Source of the DNA: JAJAZB01 sp965249815
GTDB taxonomy: Bacteria > Bacteroidota > Bacteroidia > Cytophagales > Spirosomataceae
NCBI GenBank assembly: GCA_965249815.1
Contig: CBDFMV010000003.1
Location: 2,666,001 to 2,730,000, forward strand
Direction of reading: 5' to 3'
Length of the DNA stretch: 64,000 nt
Shown here: one piece after another, positions 1-6,919 of the stretch
Numbering within the stretch: the stretch's first letter is position 1
How the letters are laid out: each line of letters opens with the position of its first letter
Notes under the pieces: generated by a model
Database searches by the model: none
Seen by the model: only the letters and a program-made list of their open reading frames with translations
What the model was told of the DNA's origin: nothing
Position numbers and translations under genes: made by a program

Positions 1-519
1 CCGGGCGTGCCCGCCGATTTCTACGACCGCCTCGGAGCCGTGGCCAAACGCCTCGGTGCCCGCTACCTGCTCGATACCTCCGGCGAAGCCCTCCGCCACA
101 CCGCCGAGGGCAGCGGGGCGTTTTTGCTCAAGCCCAATTTGATCGAACTGAGTGCGCTTTCGGGCGAAACCAACCTGGAAATGGACGAAGTGGACGATGC
201 CGCCAAAGCCCTCATCGAGCGGGGGGCGGCGGAGGTGCTCGTCGTGTCGCTGGGGGCGCAGGGCGCGCTGCTGGTGAGCCGCGACGGGTGCAAACACGTG
301 ATGGCCCCGACCGTGAAGAAACGCAGCACCGTCGGGGCGGGCGACAGCATGGTGGCGGGCATGACTTTGGCGCTGCTGCGCGGGCGTTCGCTGGAAGAAG
401 TCGTGTGTTTCGGCGTGGCCTGTGGGTCCGCTGCCACGATGAACGAAGGCACCGAACTTTGCCACCGGCGCGACGCGGAACGGCTGTTTGAGAAAATGAA
501 AAACCGGATGGCCGGGTGA
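1..519 (+). CDS. pfkB: 6-phosphofructokinase II (PfkB family), C-terminal part
   Basis: The gene enters from the left edge, and the reading frame is open from base 1, so only about 172 C-terminal residues are visible. It is a ribokinase/PfkB-family sugar kinase. The stretch LDTSGEAL, the KPN..EL segment, VVSLGAQGAL and the signature TVGAGDSMVAGM follow the order seen in E. coli PfkB, including the anion-hole GAGD motif whose Asp is the catalytic base. This points to ATP-dependent phosphorylation of fructose 6-phosphate in glycolysis rather than a generic sugar kinase. The next gene, fabI, is convergent, with a hairpin between them. Confidence 0.85.
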   Translation, partial: PGVPADFYDRLGAVAKRLGARYLLDTSGEALRHTAEGSGAFLLKPNLIELSALSGETNLEMDEVDDAAKALIERGAAEVLVVSLGAQGALLVSRDGCKHVMAPTVKKRSTVGAGDSMVAGMTLALLRGRSLEEVVCFGVACGSAATMNEGTELCHRRDAERLFEKMKNRMAG

Positions 520-531
520 AAGTGCGTTCGA

Positions 532-561
532 CATGCTGAACCGACGCCACGGTTCAGCATG
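532..561. terminator. Hairpin between convergent pfkB and fabI
   Basis: A perfect 12-bp stem (532-543 with 550-561) and a 6-nt loop lie in the 53-bp gap between two converging genes. There is no clear U-tract on either side, so it may be a weak bidirectional terminator or a small palindromic repeat. Confidence 0.5.
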
Positions 562-572
562 CCGAAGACCCA

Positions 573-1388
573 TCAGGCTTTCTCCATCAACTCGACAATT
601 TCCGCCGAGATGCCCACCGCCGAGAAGCCGCCGTCGTGAAAGAGGTTCTGCATCGTCACTTTTTTCGTCAAATCGGAAAACAGCGTGACGACGTAGTCGG
701 CGCATTCTTCGGCGCTGGCATTGCCGAGCGGCGACATCCGGTTGGCGTACTCGAAAAACGCGTCGAACCCGCTGATGCCCGTGCCCGCCGTGGTTCTGGT
801 CGGCGACTGCGACACGGTGTTCACCCGGACGCCCTTCTTCTTGCCGTAGCGGTAGCCGTAGCTGCGGGCGATGCTTTCGAGCATGGCTTTGGCCTGGGCC
901 ATGTCGGTGTAGTCGGGGAAGGAGCGCTGTGCGGCGATGTAGCTCAGGGCCACCACCGAGCCACCCTCGGCGATGGCGTCGAGTTTTTCGGCGGTCTGGA
1001 GCATTTTGTGCAGCGACAGCGCCGACACGTCGAGGGCTTTCAGAAACCAGTCGTAGTTCAGGTCGCCGTATTCTTTTCCCTTGCGGATGTTGGTGCTCAT
1101 GCCAATGCTATGGAGGACGAAATCAATCGGCCCGCCGAGTACCTCCTGCGACTGGGTGAAAAGTTTCTCCAAATCGCCCATTTCCGTCGCATCGGCGGGG
1201 ATGATTTCGGCGTTGCACGAGTCAGCGAGTTGCTTGATGGCCCCCATGCGCATGGCGATGGGCGCGTTGGTAAGGGTGAAGGTGGCGCCTTCTTCGTGGG
1301 CCTTGAGGGCCACTTTCCAGGCGATGGAGTTCTCGTCGAGGGCACCCGAAATGATGCCGCGCTTGCCGTTCAATAAGCCAAAAGCCAT
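573..1388 (-). CDS. fabI: Enoyl-[acyl-carrier-protein] reductase (NADH)
   Basis: This 271-residue protein has full FabI length. It reduces trans-2-enoyl-ACP with NAD(P)H in the last step of each round of type II fatty acid elongation. It is an atypical short-chain dehydrogenase: the N-terminal dinucleotide fold begins at GIISGALDENSIAW (about 11-24), and the active-site Y150, Y160 and K167 fit the FabI Y-x6-Y-Met-x6-K arrangement (YIAAQRSFPDYTDMAQAK). The C-terminal half carries SPTRTTAGTGI and the LFHDGGFSAVG end typical of the family. A -7-like sequence TACTTTG read on the minus strand lies at 1460-1454, within the intergenic repeat region upstream. Confidence 0.96.
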   Translation of the reverse strand: MAFGLLNGKRGIISGALDENSIAWKVALKAHEEGATFTLTNAPIAMRMGAIKQLADSCNAEIIPADATEMGDLEKLFTQSQEVLGGPIDFVLHSIGMSTNIRKGKEYGDLNYDWFLKALDVSALSLHKMLQTAEKLDAIAEGGSVVALSYIAAQRSFPDYTDMAQAKAMLESIARSYGYRYGKKKGVRVNTVSQSPTRTTAGTGISGFDAFFEYANRMSPLGNASAEECADYVVTLFSDLTKKVTMQNLFHDGGFSAVGISAEIVELMEKA

Positions 1389-1393
1389 GTCTT

Positions 1394-1509
1394 GAGTGAA
1401 AAGTGGAAAGTGGAAAGTGTAGAGTTAGCGGTACGTCCAGCGTATTTTTGGCCCAAAGTAACGACTTTCCGAAGGCAACTTTTCACTTTTCACGTTCCAC
1501 TTTTCACTC
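1394..1509. repeat. Inverted pair of AAAGTGGA-type tandem words
   Basis: The gap between fabI and the GNAT gene begins with repeated GAAAAGTGGAAAGTGGAAAG (1394-1420). It ends with the same words in reverse complement, CTTTTCACTTTTCACGTTCC and on (1479-1509). The two arms could pair into a long imperfect hairpin around the promoter-containing centre. It is one of about ten analogous arrays in this window that share architecture but not sequence. Confidence 0.75.
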
Positions 1510-1510
1510 C

Positions 1511-1951
1511 ATGCTCGTCCGTCCGGCCACCGAAGCTGATTTGCCCGCCGTGCTGCGCCTCTACGAAACGGCGCTTGAAGACCCCAAAATCCTGTCGCTG
1601 GAAGCCGCCACGGCCCTTTTTCACAAAATGCAGGCGTACCCCGACTACACGCTCTACGTGGCCGAAACCGACGCCGGGCTGGTTGGCACGTTCGCGCTGC
1701 TCGTCATGGACAACCTCGGGCATTTCGGCACGCCCTCGGGCGTGGTCGAAGACGTGGCCGTGCGCCCCGATCAACAGGGTCAGGGAATCGGAAAACAGTT
1801 GATGGAATTCGCCCTGGCCCGCTGCCGCGAAAAGGGGTGTTACAAACTAACCCTGTCGAGCAACCTCCGCCGCACCGACGCCCACCGGTTTTACGAATCG
1901 CTGGGCTTCCGCAAACACGGATTTAGTTTTCTGATGGAAATTCAGGGCTGA
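1511..1951 (+). CDS. GNAT family N-acetyltransferase
   Basis: This is a 146-residue Gcn5-related acetyltransferase. The acetyl-CoA binding motif A is clear in VEDVAVRPDQQGQGIGKQLM (about 83-102, R/Q-x-x-G-x-G), and the C-terminal motif B is seen in HRFYESLGFRKHGFSF. The start at 1511 is preferred because upstream in-frame codons translate the intergenic repeat. The substrate cannot be told from sequence. It is divergent from fabI and upstream of, but not tightly coupled to, the lactate dehydrogenase gene. Confidence 0.88.
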   Translation: MLVRPATEADLPAVLRLYETALEDPKILSLEAATALFHKMQAYPDYTLYVAETDAGLVGTFALLVMDNLGHFGTPSGVVEDVAVRPDQQGQGIGKQLMEFALARCREKGCYKLTLSSNLRRTDAHRFYESLGFRKHGFSFLMEIQG

Positions 1952-2002
1952 GTTTGCGCGCAACAGTAGCGACCTTCGCCCAAACTTCCCGCTTGTTTTT
2001 CC

Positions 2003-3001
2003 ATGAAAATTCTTGCTTACAGCGTCGGTGAATACGAGGTGCCGCTGTTGCAAAAGGCCAGCGCCAGCCGCCACCAGCTCACGCTGCTGACCGAAAGCCT
2101 GACGCCCGAAACGGCCCCCCGCGCCCAGGGGTACGACGCCGTCCTGGTTTTCACCACCGACGATGCCTCGGCTCCGGTACTCCAGCGCCTGCACGAAGCG
2201 GGCGTACGGTACCTCGTCACCCGGTCGGCGGGCACCGACCACATCGACCTGCCCGCTGCCGAACGACTCGGGCTTCGGGTGGCCAGCGTACCCCGGTACT
2301 CGCCGCACGCCATCGCCGAACACGCCGTGGGGATGATGCTGGCCCTGGGGCGGCACCTGATTCGCAGCACCGACAACGCCCGGCGTTTCGACTTCGCGCT
2401 GACGAAGGAGATGGTGGGATTTGAACTGCACGGCAAGACGGCGGGCATCGCCGGTTTTGGCAAAATCGGAGCGGTGGCGGCCCGCATTCTGTCGGGGTTC
2501 GGCTGCCGGGTGCTGGCCTACGATTTGTTTCCCGAGCAGGCTGCCCAGCACGCCGAATCGCCGGTTGAATTCGTCGAGTTGCCCGTGCTGCTGACCGAAT
2601 CCGACGTGCTTTCGGTGCATTTGCCGCTCACCGACGCCACGCGGGGGCTGTTTAATGCCGAAACCTTCGGGCAAATGAAACGCGGCGCGATGCTCATCAA
2701 CACGGGTCGGGGCGGGGTACTCGATACCCGACACGCGCTCAAAGCCCTGCAAAGCGGTCAGCTTGGCTACCTCGGCATCGACGTGTACGAACACGAGCGG
2801 GGCTTGTTTTTCGGCGACCATTCCGACGAGAAACAGCACGATCCGCTACTGGCAAGCCTGCTGGCCCTCGACAACGTGCTCGTGACCGGCCACCAGGGGT
2901 TCCTCACCCACGAGGCCCTCGAAGCCATCGCGCAGCAGGCCATCGGGCACCTGGATCGGTGGAAACAGGAAACGGCTGCTTCCCTCCCGCGCCCTTCGTA
3001 A
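2003..3001 (+). CDS. ldhA: D-lactate dehydrogenase / D-isomer 2-hydroxyacid dehydrogenase
   Basis: A 332-residue NAD-dependent dehydrogenase that interconverts pyruvate and D-lactate. The Rossmann motif GFGKIG lies at 151-156. The catalytic triad of the family is visible: R236 in NTGRGG, E265 in VYEHE and H297 in GHQGF. The VYEHERGLFF segment and the insertion FGDHSDEKQHDP are typical of the LdhA branch of fermentative D-lactate dehydrogenases and not of phosphoglycerate or formate dehydrogenases. The next gene is convergent, with a 20-bp gap. Confidence 0.9.
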   Translation: MKILAYSVGEYEVPLLQKASASRHQLTLLTESLTPETAPRAQGYDAVLVFTTDDASAPVLQRLHEAGVRYLVTRSAGTDHIDLPAAERLGLRVASVPRYSPHAIAEHAVGMMLALGRHLIRSTDNARRFDFALTKEMVGFELHGKTAGIAGFGKIGAVAARILSGFGCRVLAYDLFPEQAAQHAESPVEFVELPVLLTESDVLSVHLPLTDATRGLFNAETFGQMKRGAMLINTGRGGVLDTRHALKALQSGQLGYLGIDVYEHERGLFFGDHSDEKQHDPLLASLLALDNVLVTGHQGFLTHEALEAIAQQAIGHLDRWKQETAASLPRPS

Positions 3002-3021
3002 AACGGCCCATGCCTACCGTC

Positions 3022-3924
3022 TTACCGTTTGTACCTTTCGCCGGTAGGTTCCGGCGATTCCGCCCGGAGTTGGGTGGCGGTCTGGCTGCGCCCGTCGTGC
3101 GACCAGCCCGGCGGGGCAAATACGTAATTGAACCGGTCGCGCACCGTAAGGCCGGGCTGACGCAGGTCGTGCCAGAGTACGCGCCATTCGCGGAATGCTA
3201 CTTCCGAAAACTGTTGAGTATCAAGCGGTTTTTTTAACCCGTATCGTGTTGCTTCGGTGGCGGTTTCGGGCGCGAAGGTGCCGAAAAGTTTGTCCCACAC
3301 GATCAGCACCTGCCCCATGTTTTTATCGAGGTACGCCACGTTCGAGGCGTGGTGCACGCGGTGGTGCGAAGGCGTCACGAGAATTTTTTCCAGAAAACCC
3401 AGCGTACGCACCGTTTCGGTGTGGAGAAAAAACTGGTAGGTCTGGTTGAGGGCGTAAATAAACAGCACGTGCGTGCCGTCGAAACCCAGCAGGGCCGCCG
3501 GGGCGAAAAACAGGTAGCGGTACAGCGGCTGCATCATCGAGGAGCGGAGCGCCACCGTAAAATTGAAATGTTCGGCGGAGTGGTGGTTGCTGTGCACCGC
3601 CCACAACACCCGGCAGTAATGCTCGGCGCGGTGGAGCCAGTAAAAGCAGAAATCCTGCGCGAAAAATACGGTCACCCAGGCGGCGGCCCGGTGTTGCTGC
3701 CAGAAATCCCACAGCAGGGAGCGGCGGGCCAGACCGTCGAGCACAAAAAAGGCGACGCTCTTCATGGCCACGTCGAACACCAGCCCGCCCGCGCCGAGGA
3801 GCAAACTGTTCAGACTTTCCTTGAAATTGTACAACTGACGATGTTCCCGGTGGCTCAGGTATAGCTCGAGGGCAATGAAGAAAAGGTAGGTTGGCGTGGT
3901 GATGAAGGCCAGTAGCGCTTCCAT
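3022..3924 (-). CDS. Sterol desaturase / fatty acid hydroxylase superfamily protein
   Basis: This 300-residue integral membrane di-iron protein has hydrophobic segments near residues 3-22, 42-62 and 82-98. The eight-histidine signature is present as HRAEH (98-102), HSNHH (111-115) and a later HHRVHH. Such enzymes hydroxylate or desaturate lipid substrates using O2 at the membrane. The exact lipid is unknown; in Bacteroidota, relatives act on carotenoids, sphingolipids or fatty acids. The C-terminal tail of about 60 residues is hydrophilic and variable. Confidence 0.85.
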   Translation of the reverse strand: MEALLAFITTPTYLFFIALELYLSHREHRQLYNFKESLNSLLLGAGGLVFDVAMKSVAFFVLDGLARRSLLWDFWQQHRAAAWVTVFFAQDFCFYWLHRAEHYCRVLWAVHSNHHSAEHFNFTVALRSSMMQPLYRYLFFAPAALLGFDGTHVLFIYALNQTYQFFLHTETVRTLGFLEKILVTPSHHRVHHASNVAYLDKNMGQVLIVWDKLFGTFAPETATEATRYGLKKPLDTQQFSEVAFREWRVLWHDLRQPGLTVRDRFNYVFAPPGWSHDGRSQTATQLRAESPEPTGERYKR

Positions 3925-3979
3925 AAATTCAAAAGAGTGGGTGAGTTGACGGCGGTAAATTCCTTACAAAAATGCAAAG

Positions 3980-4020
3980 AAAAGGGTTACCAAACGCATC
4001 CGTTCAGGTAACCCTTTTTT
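3980..4020. terminator. Rho-independent terminator
   Basis: An 11-bp stem (3981-3991 with 4007-4017, AAAGGGTTACC and its complement) has T-runs on both sides, so it can work in either direction. It mainly serves the GH95-like gene ending at 4035 on the minus strand, and it insulates the hydroxylase promoter. Confidence 0.8.
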
Positions 4021-4034
4021 CGCTGTCTGGAAGG

Positions 4035-6353
4035 CTATTTTCGCTGCAGTACGATTTCCTCGCCCGGCTGAAATTCTTTCGTAAAAATCACCCCGCTGCC
4101 GGGCTGACCATTCACCGTAAACGTTTCGCCCAACCCGTGGGCCAGCTTCAGCGGACCACCTGCGAGGCTTTTCAACCGGATTTCCTCGGTTTTGCCCCCC
4201 AAAACGGTCGCCGAAACCAGAAACGCTCCTTCGGCCCGCAGGTTTTCAAAGTTGAAACTTTTCCAGTCGCGGTGAATGGCGGGCAGTACGTGCAGCACGT
4301 CGCCGCGCTGCTGGAGGAGCAGTTCGAACACCGTCGTCAGCGCCCCGAAGCCGGCGTCCAACTGCATGATTTCGCGGTTGGGCCGGTCAGTGGGTTGCTT
4401 GGCCCAGCCCGCGTCGGCAATGAGGCTGGTGCCCTGAAAGGCGGCGTTATGAAGCGTACCCCGGCCTTCGTTGGTGTAGGTGCTTTTCCAGAAATGCAGC
4501 CAGTCCACGGCGGCCTCGGGCTGGTCCATGCGGCTCCAAATCGTGGCGGCCCACGGGACGCACCAGCCCGACCAGGCTCCCGGCCCGCGAAACGTCCAGG
4601 CCCGCAGGCTGGTGTTGACCACGTCGCGGTGGGCGGGGTCTTCCGGGTCAACGGTGCAAAACGGGTAAATCGCCGCGAGGTGCGAGTGGTGCCGGTGGCT
4701 ACCGAATAAGTCTTTGCCTTCCCACAACCCGATGCGTTTGCCACCCTGCGTGTAGCCGCCTTCCTCGAAATAATTGCCGTCTACGAGCGTGTAGGCGGGC
4801 AGGCGGGCGTCCACGTCGGCCCAGCGCGGGTCGAGGGGTTTGCCCAGCACCCGCGCCGCTTCGGGCATGAGGCGGGCGATGCGGTGCAGGGCAGCGAGTT
4901 GAAACGAGGCGTCACGGCCCCAGGCCTGCATGGTGTTGCCACCGTATTCGGGACTGACCGAAATCGGCAGGCTCCAGCGTTTTTTGCCCGGATTAGCCGG
5001 GTCGTCTACCTCTTCGAGCATGGCGAAATAGCCCTCGAAGGCCCCTTCCAGCAGCGGCCAGGCGGTTTTTTCGAGTACGGCCCGGTCCATCGTGTAGCGG
5101 TAATGCTGCCAGGCGAGGTAGGCCATCCAGGCGGTGCAGGCGTGGTCGATGGTGCCGGTCCAGAACGTGCCGACCACGTGGCAGCGGTCGTCGACGGCGT
5201 GGGGGAGGAGCAAGGCCCCTTTCCGTCCGAAGAAGGCCTCGCCGTTCTTTTTCAGTTCGGGCATCCAGCCCGCCATCATCGCCCAGAGCGGATTCAGGTG
5301 CGCGGCGCGGTTGGAGGCCAGCGCCGGGCCGTAAATCATCTGGATGTTGATGTTGAAGTGGTAATCGTTGCTCCAGGGCGGCAGTTGGTAGTCTTCGTTA
5401 AACGGCCCCTGTAAGGCAGCGGCCACGCCCTGCGGCGGGGTGACGCAGGCTTGTTTGTAGAGGCCGTAATCCACGATTTCCTGCAAAATCGGGTCGGGGA
5501 GGTGGAGGCGGGGGACGGAGGCCCAATAAGCCGACCACCAGCCCATCGGGAATTTATCGGGGCGGAGTAAGTCGGTTGCCTGAAGTTTTTGAACCACTTT
5601 TTCGGTTGCTCCCCTGCTTAAATCGGTCGCAAAAAATAAAGTTCCGTTGCCCGATTGGCGGTAGCCGATGGCCAGCGGGTTGTCGTCGGGGAGCGTTTGG
5701 GTGAAGCCGGTGACGCCCGATTTCTCGAAAAGCACAGGCCCGTTCACGCCCACCTTTTCCAACTGGCCCTTCACGCTTTCCCAACTTGGTATCAGTTTTT
5801 GGGTTGTTTTGCCGCGTAGCGCAGCGGGTAACTGCACCCAGGACAGTTCCTCGTTGACGGCCTGCCGGAGCACGAGTTTTTCTTCTTTCCCGGATGAATT
5901 TTTCGAGAAAACATTCACTGTACCCGTCGCCAAATCGAGCACGGCCCGCTGAAGTTGCCAGCCGTCAGGCAGCGTAATTTCCAGCCGCCCGCCGCCAATT
6001 TGCTGGGGCCGACCGAGGTTGGGTGCGCCGGTTTTTACGGGCACGGCAAACGCAGCCTGGATGCCCGCCTCATCGCTGGCCTGGAGCATTCGTTTCACGT
6101 CCTGGAAGGTCGTGCGTCCAGTAGGCCGGTCCGTCGAAAACTCGTTACCGCCCCGGTGGTCCCAGAATCCGGCGCGGCCAATCGTGATTTTCAGCGTCTG
6201 GCCCTCCCCCCAAATCATCAGCCCCTGGGTGCCGTTGCCCAGCAGCACCCCGGCGTGGGGGCGCAGGATGGGGAACGGCCAGGTGAGCGGTTGGGGCTGG
6301 GCGAATGCGAGCGAGGCATAGAAAAACAGGAGCGCGGTGAGGCGGAGTTTCAT
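4035..6353 (-). CDS. GH95-like glycoside hydrolase, exported
   Basis: A 772-residue protein with a signal peptide (MKLRLTALLFFYASLAFAQ). The order of segments matches glycoside hydrolase family 95 (alpha-L-fucosidases and related galactosidases): an N-terminal beta-sandwich beginning LPLGNG-like (VLLGNGTQGLMIWGEG), then an (alpha/alpha)6 barrel with LPPWSNDYHFNINIQMIYGP, SVSPEYGG, SHRHHSHLAAIYP and the late MQLDAGFGALTTVFELLLQ. It probably releases alpha-L-fucose or galactose from polysaccharide in the periplasm or outside the cell. No SusC/SusD pair is nearby, so this is not an obvious polysaccharide utilisation locus. Confidence 0.75.
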   Translation of the reverse strand: MKLRLTALLFFYASLAFAQPQPLTWPFPILRPHAGVLLGNGTQGLMIWGEGQTLKITIGRAGFWDHRGGNEFSTDRPTGRTTFQDVKRMLQASDEAGIQAAFAVPVKTGAPNLGRPQQIGGGRLEITLPDGWQLQRAVLDLATGTVNVFSKNSSGKEEKLVLRQAVNEELSWVQLPAALRGKTTQKLIPSWESVKGQLEKVGVNGPVLFEKSGVTGFTQTLPDDNPLAIGYRQSGNGTLFFATDLSRGATEKVVQKLQATDLLRPDKFPMGWWSAYWASVPRLHLPDPILQEIVDYGLYKQACVTPPQGVAAALQGPFNEDYQLPPWSNDYHFNINIQMIYGPALASNRAAHLNPLWAMMAGWMPELKKNGEAFFGRKGALLLPHAVDDRCHVVGTFWTGTIDHACTAWMAYLAWQHYRYTMDRAVLEKTAWPLLEGAFEGYFAMLEEVDDPANPGKKRWSLPISVSPEYGGNTMQAWGRDASFQLAALHRIARLMPEAARVLGKPLDPRWADVDARLPAYTLVDGNYFEEGGYTQGGKRIGLWEGKDLFGSHRHHSHLAAIYPFCTVDPEDPAHRDVVNTSLRAWTFRGPGAWSGWCVPWAATIWSRMDQPEAAVDWLHFWKSTYTNEGRGTLHNAAFQGTSLIADAGWAKQPTDRPNREIMQLDAGFGALTTVFELLLQQRGDVLHVLPAIHRDWKSFNFENLRAEGAFLVSATVLGGKTEEIRLKSLAGGPLKLAHGLGETFTVNGQPGSGVIFTKEFQPGEEIVLQRK

Positions 6354-6401
6354 ATAGTTTGGAGGTTATGGGCGTAAAAAAACGCGGCAGATGGGCCGCG
6401 T

Positions 6402-6692
6402 TTACAAGTCTTCGGGGTTGCGGGAACTGTGAAATACCTTCTGAATTACCACGACATCTTCATCCAAAAGTTCGTAAATAATCCGGTATTTTTTCCAGAT
6501 GAGTTCGCGCAATGTTTCATCGTTCAATCCAGGCACAACCCGGCCCATTTCAGGAAACGTGATTAACAGGCGTGTTCTCTGCGAAATGGTCTGCGTCACC
6601 TCGTTGGCGCGTTGGCGTGAAAACGCTTCCAGGTACGCGTAAATGCCGTTCAGGTCGTCGCGGGCATTGGCGGACCAGATTACTGCTGCCAT
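6402..6692 (-). CDS. ParE/RelE-type toxin
   Basis: A 96-residue protein of the ParE/RelE toxin fold: a helical hairpin at the N terminus (WSANARDDLNGIYAYLEAFSRQRANEV), then PEMGRVVPGLNDETLRELIWKKYRIIYEL, the usual beta-sheet core with the conserved Arg-Tyr-Arg-Ile-Ile-Tyr-like strand. It overlaps the upstream antitoxin gene by 13 nt, as expected for a toxin-antitoxin operon. ParE members poison DNA gyrase, whereas RelE members cut mRNA on the ribosome; the sequence favours ParE but does not prove the target. Confidence 0.85.
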   Translation of the reverse strand: MAAVIWSANARDDLNGIYAYLEAFSRQRANEVTQTISQRTRLLITFPEMGRVVPGLNDETLRELIWKKYRIIYELLDEDVVVIQKVFHSSRNPEDL

Positions 6693-6889
6693 CGGCCACG
6701 AAATTGGGCTTCGATTTCCTCCTGCGTGAAGGTGTTACCTTCCCGGTACTGCTGACGGCCCTTTTCGACGGCTTCCAAAATTAGAAGTCGCTCAATCAAT
6801 TCATCAAGCGGGAACGAGTTGGGGAGTTCCTCAATGGCTTGCGCGACCAATTCCTTCGTCATGGCTTCGTTGGACTTACGTAGTTTCAA
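6680..6889 (-). CDS. Antitoxin of the ParE-type pair
   Basis: A small acidic, helical protein (69 residues from ATG 6889, or 60 from the internal ATG MTKELV) directly upstream of and overlapping the toxin. It has no recognisable ribbon-helix-helix motif. The sequence EELPNSFPLDELIERLLILEAVEKGRQQYREGNTFTQEE resembles the short addiction-module antitoxins of the DUF2281-like or RHH-less class. Its assignment rests mainly on size, position and gene overlap. Confidence 0.7.
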   Translation of the reverse strand: MKLRKSNEAMTKELVAQAIEELPNSFPLDELIERLLILEAVEKGRQQYREGNTFTQEEIEAQFRGRWQQ

Positions 6890-6919
6890 AAGTAACCGAT
6901 TTTGCCCGAAATAGGAACT

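Noticed and set aside
636..1376. Long plus-strand frame opposite fabI, and many similar long frames opposite real genes (for example 7256-9070, 10210-11343 minus, 15853-18243)
   Set aside because: They are antisense shadows produced by high GC at third positions; the protein sequences lack any family pattern, and the opposite strand encodes clear known proteins.
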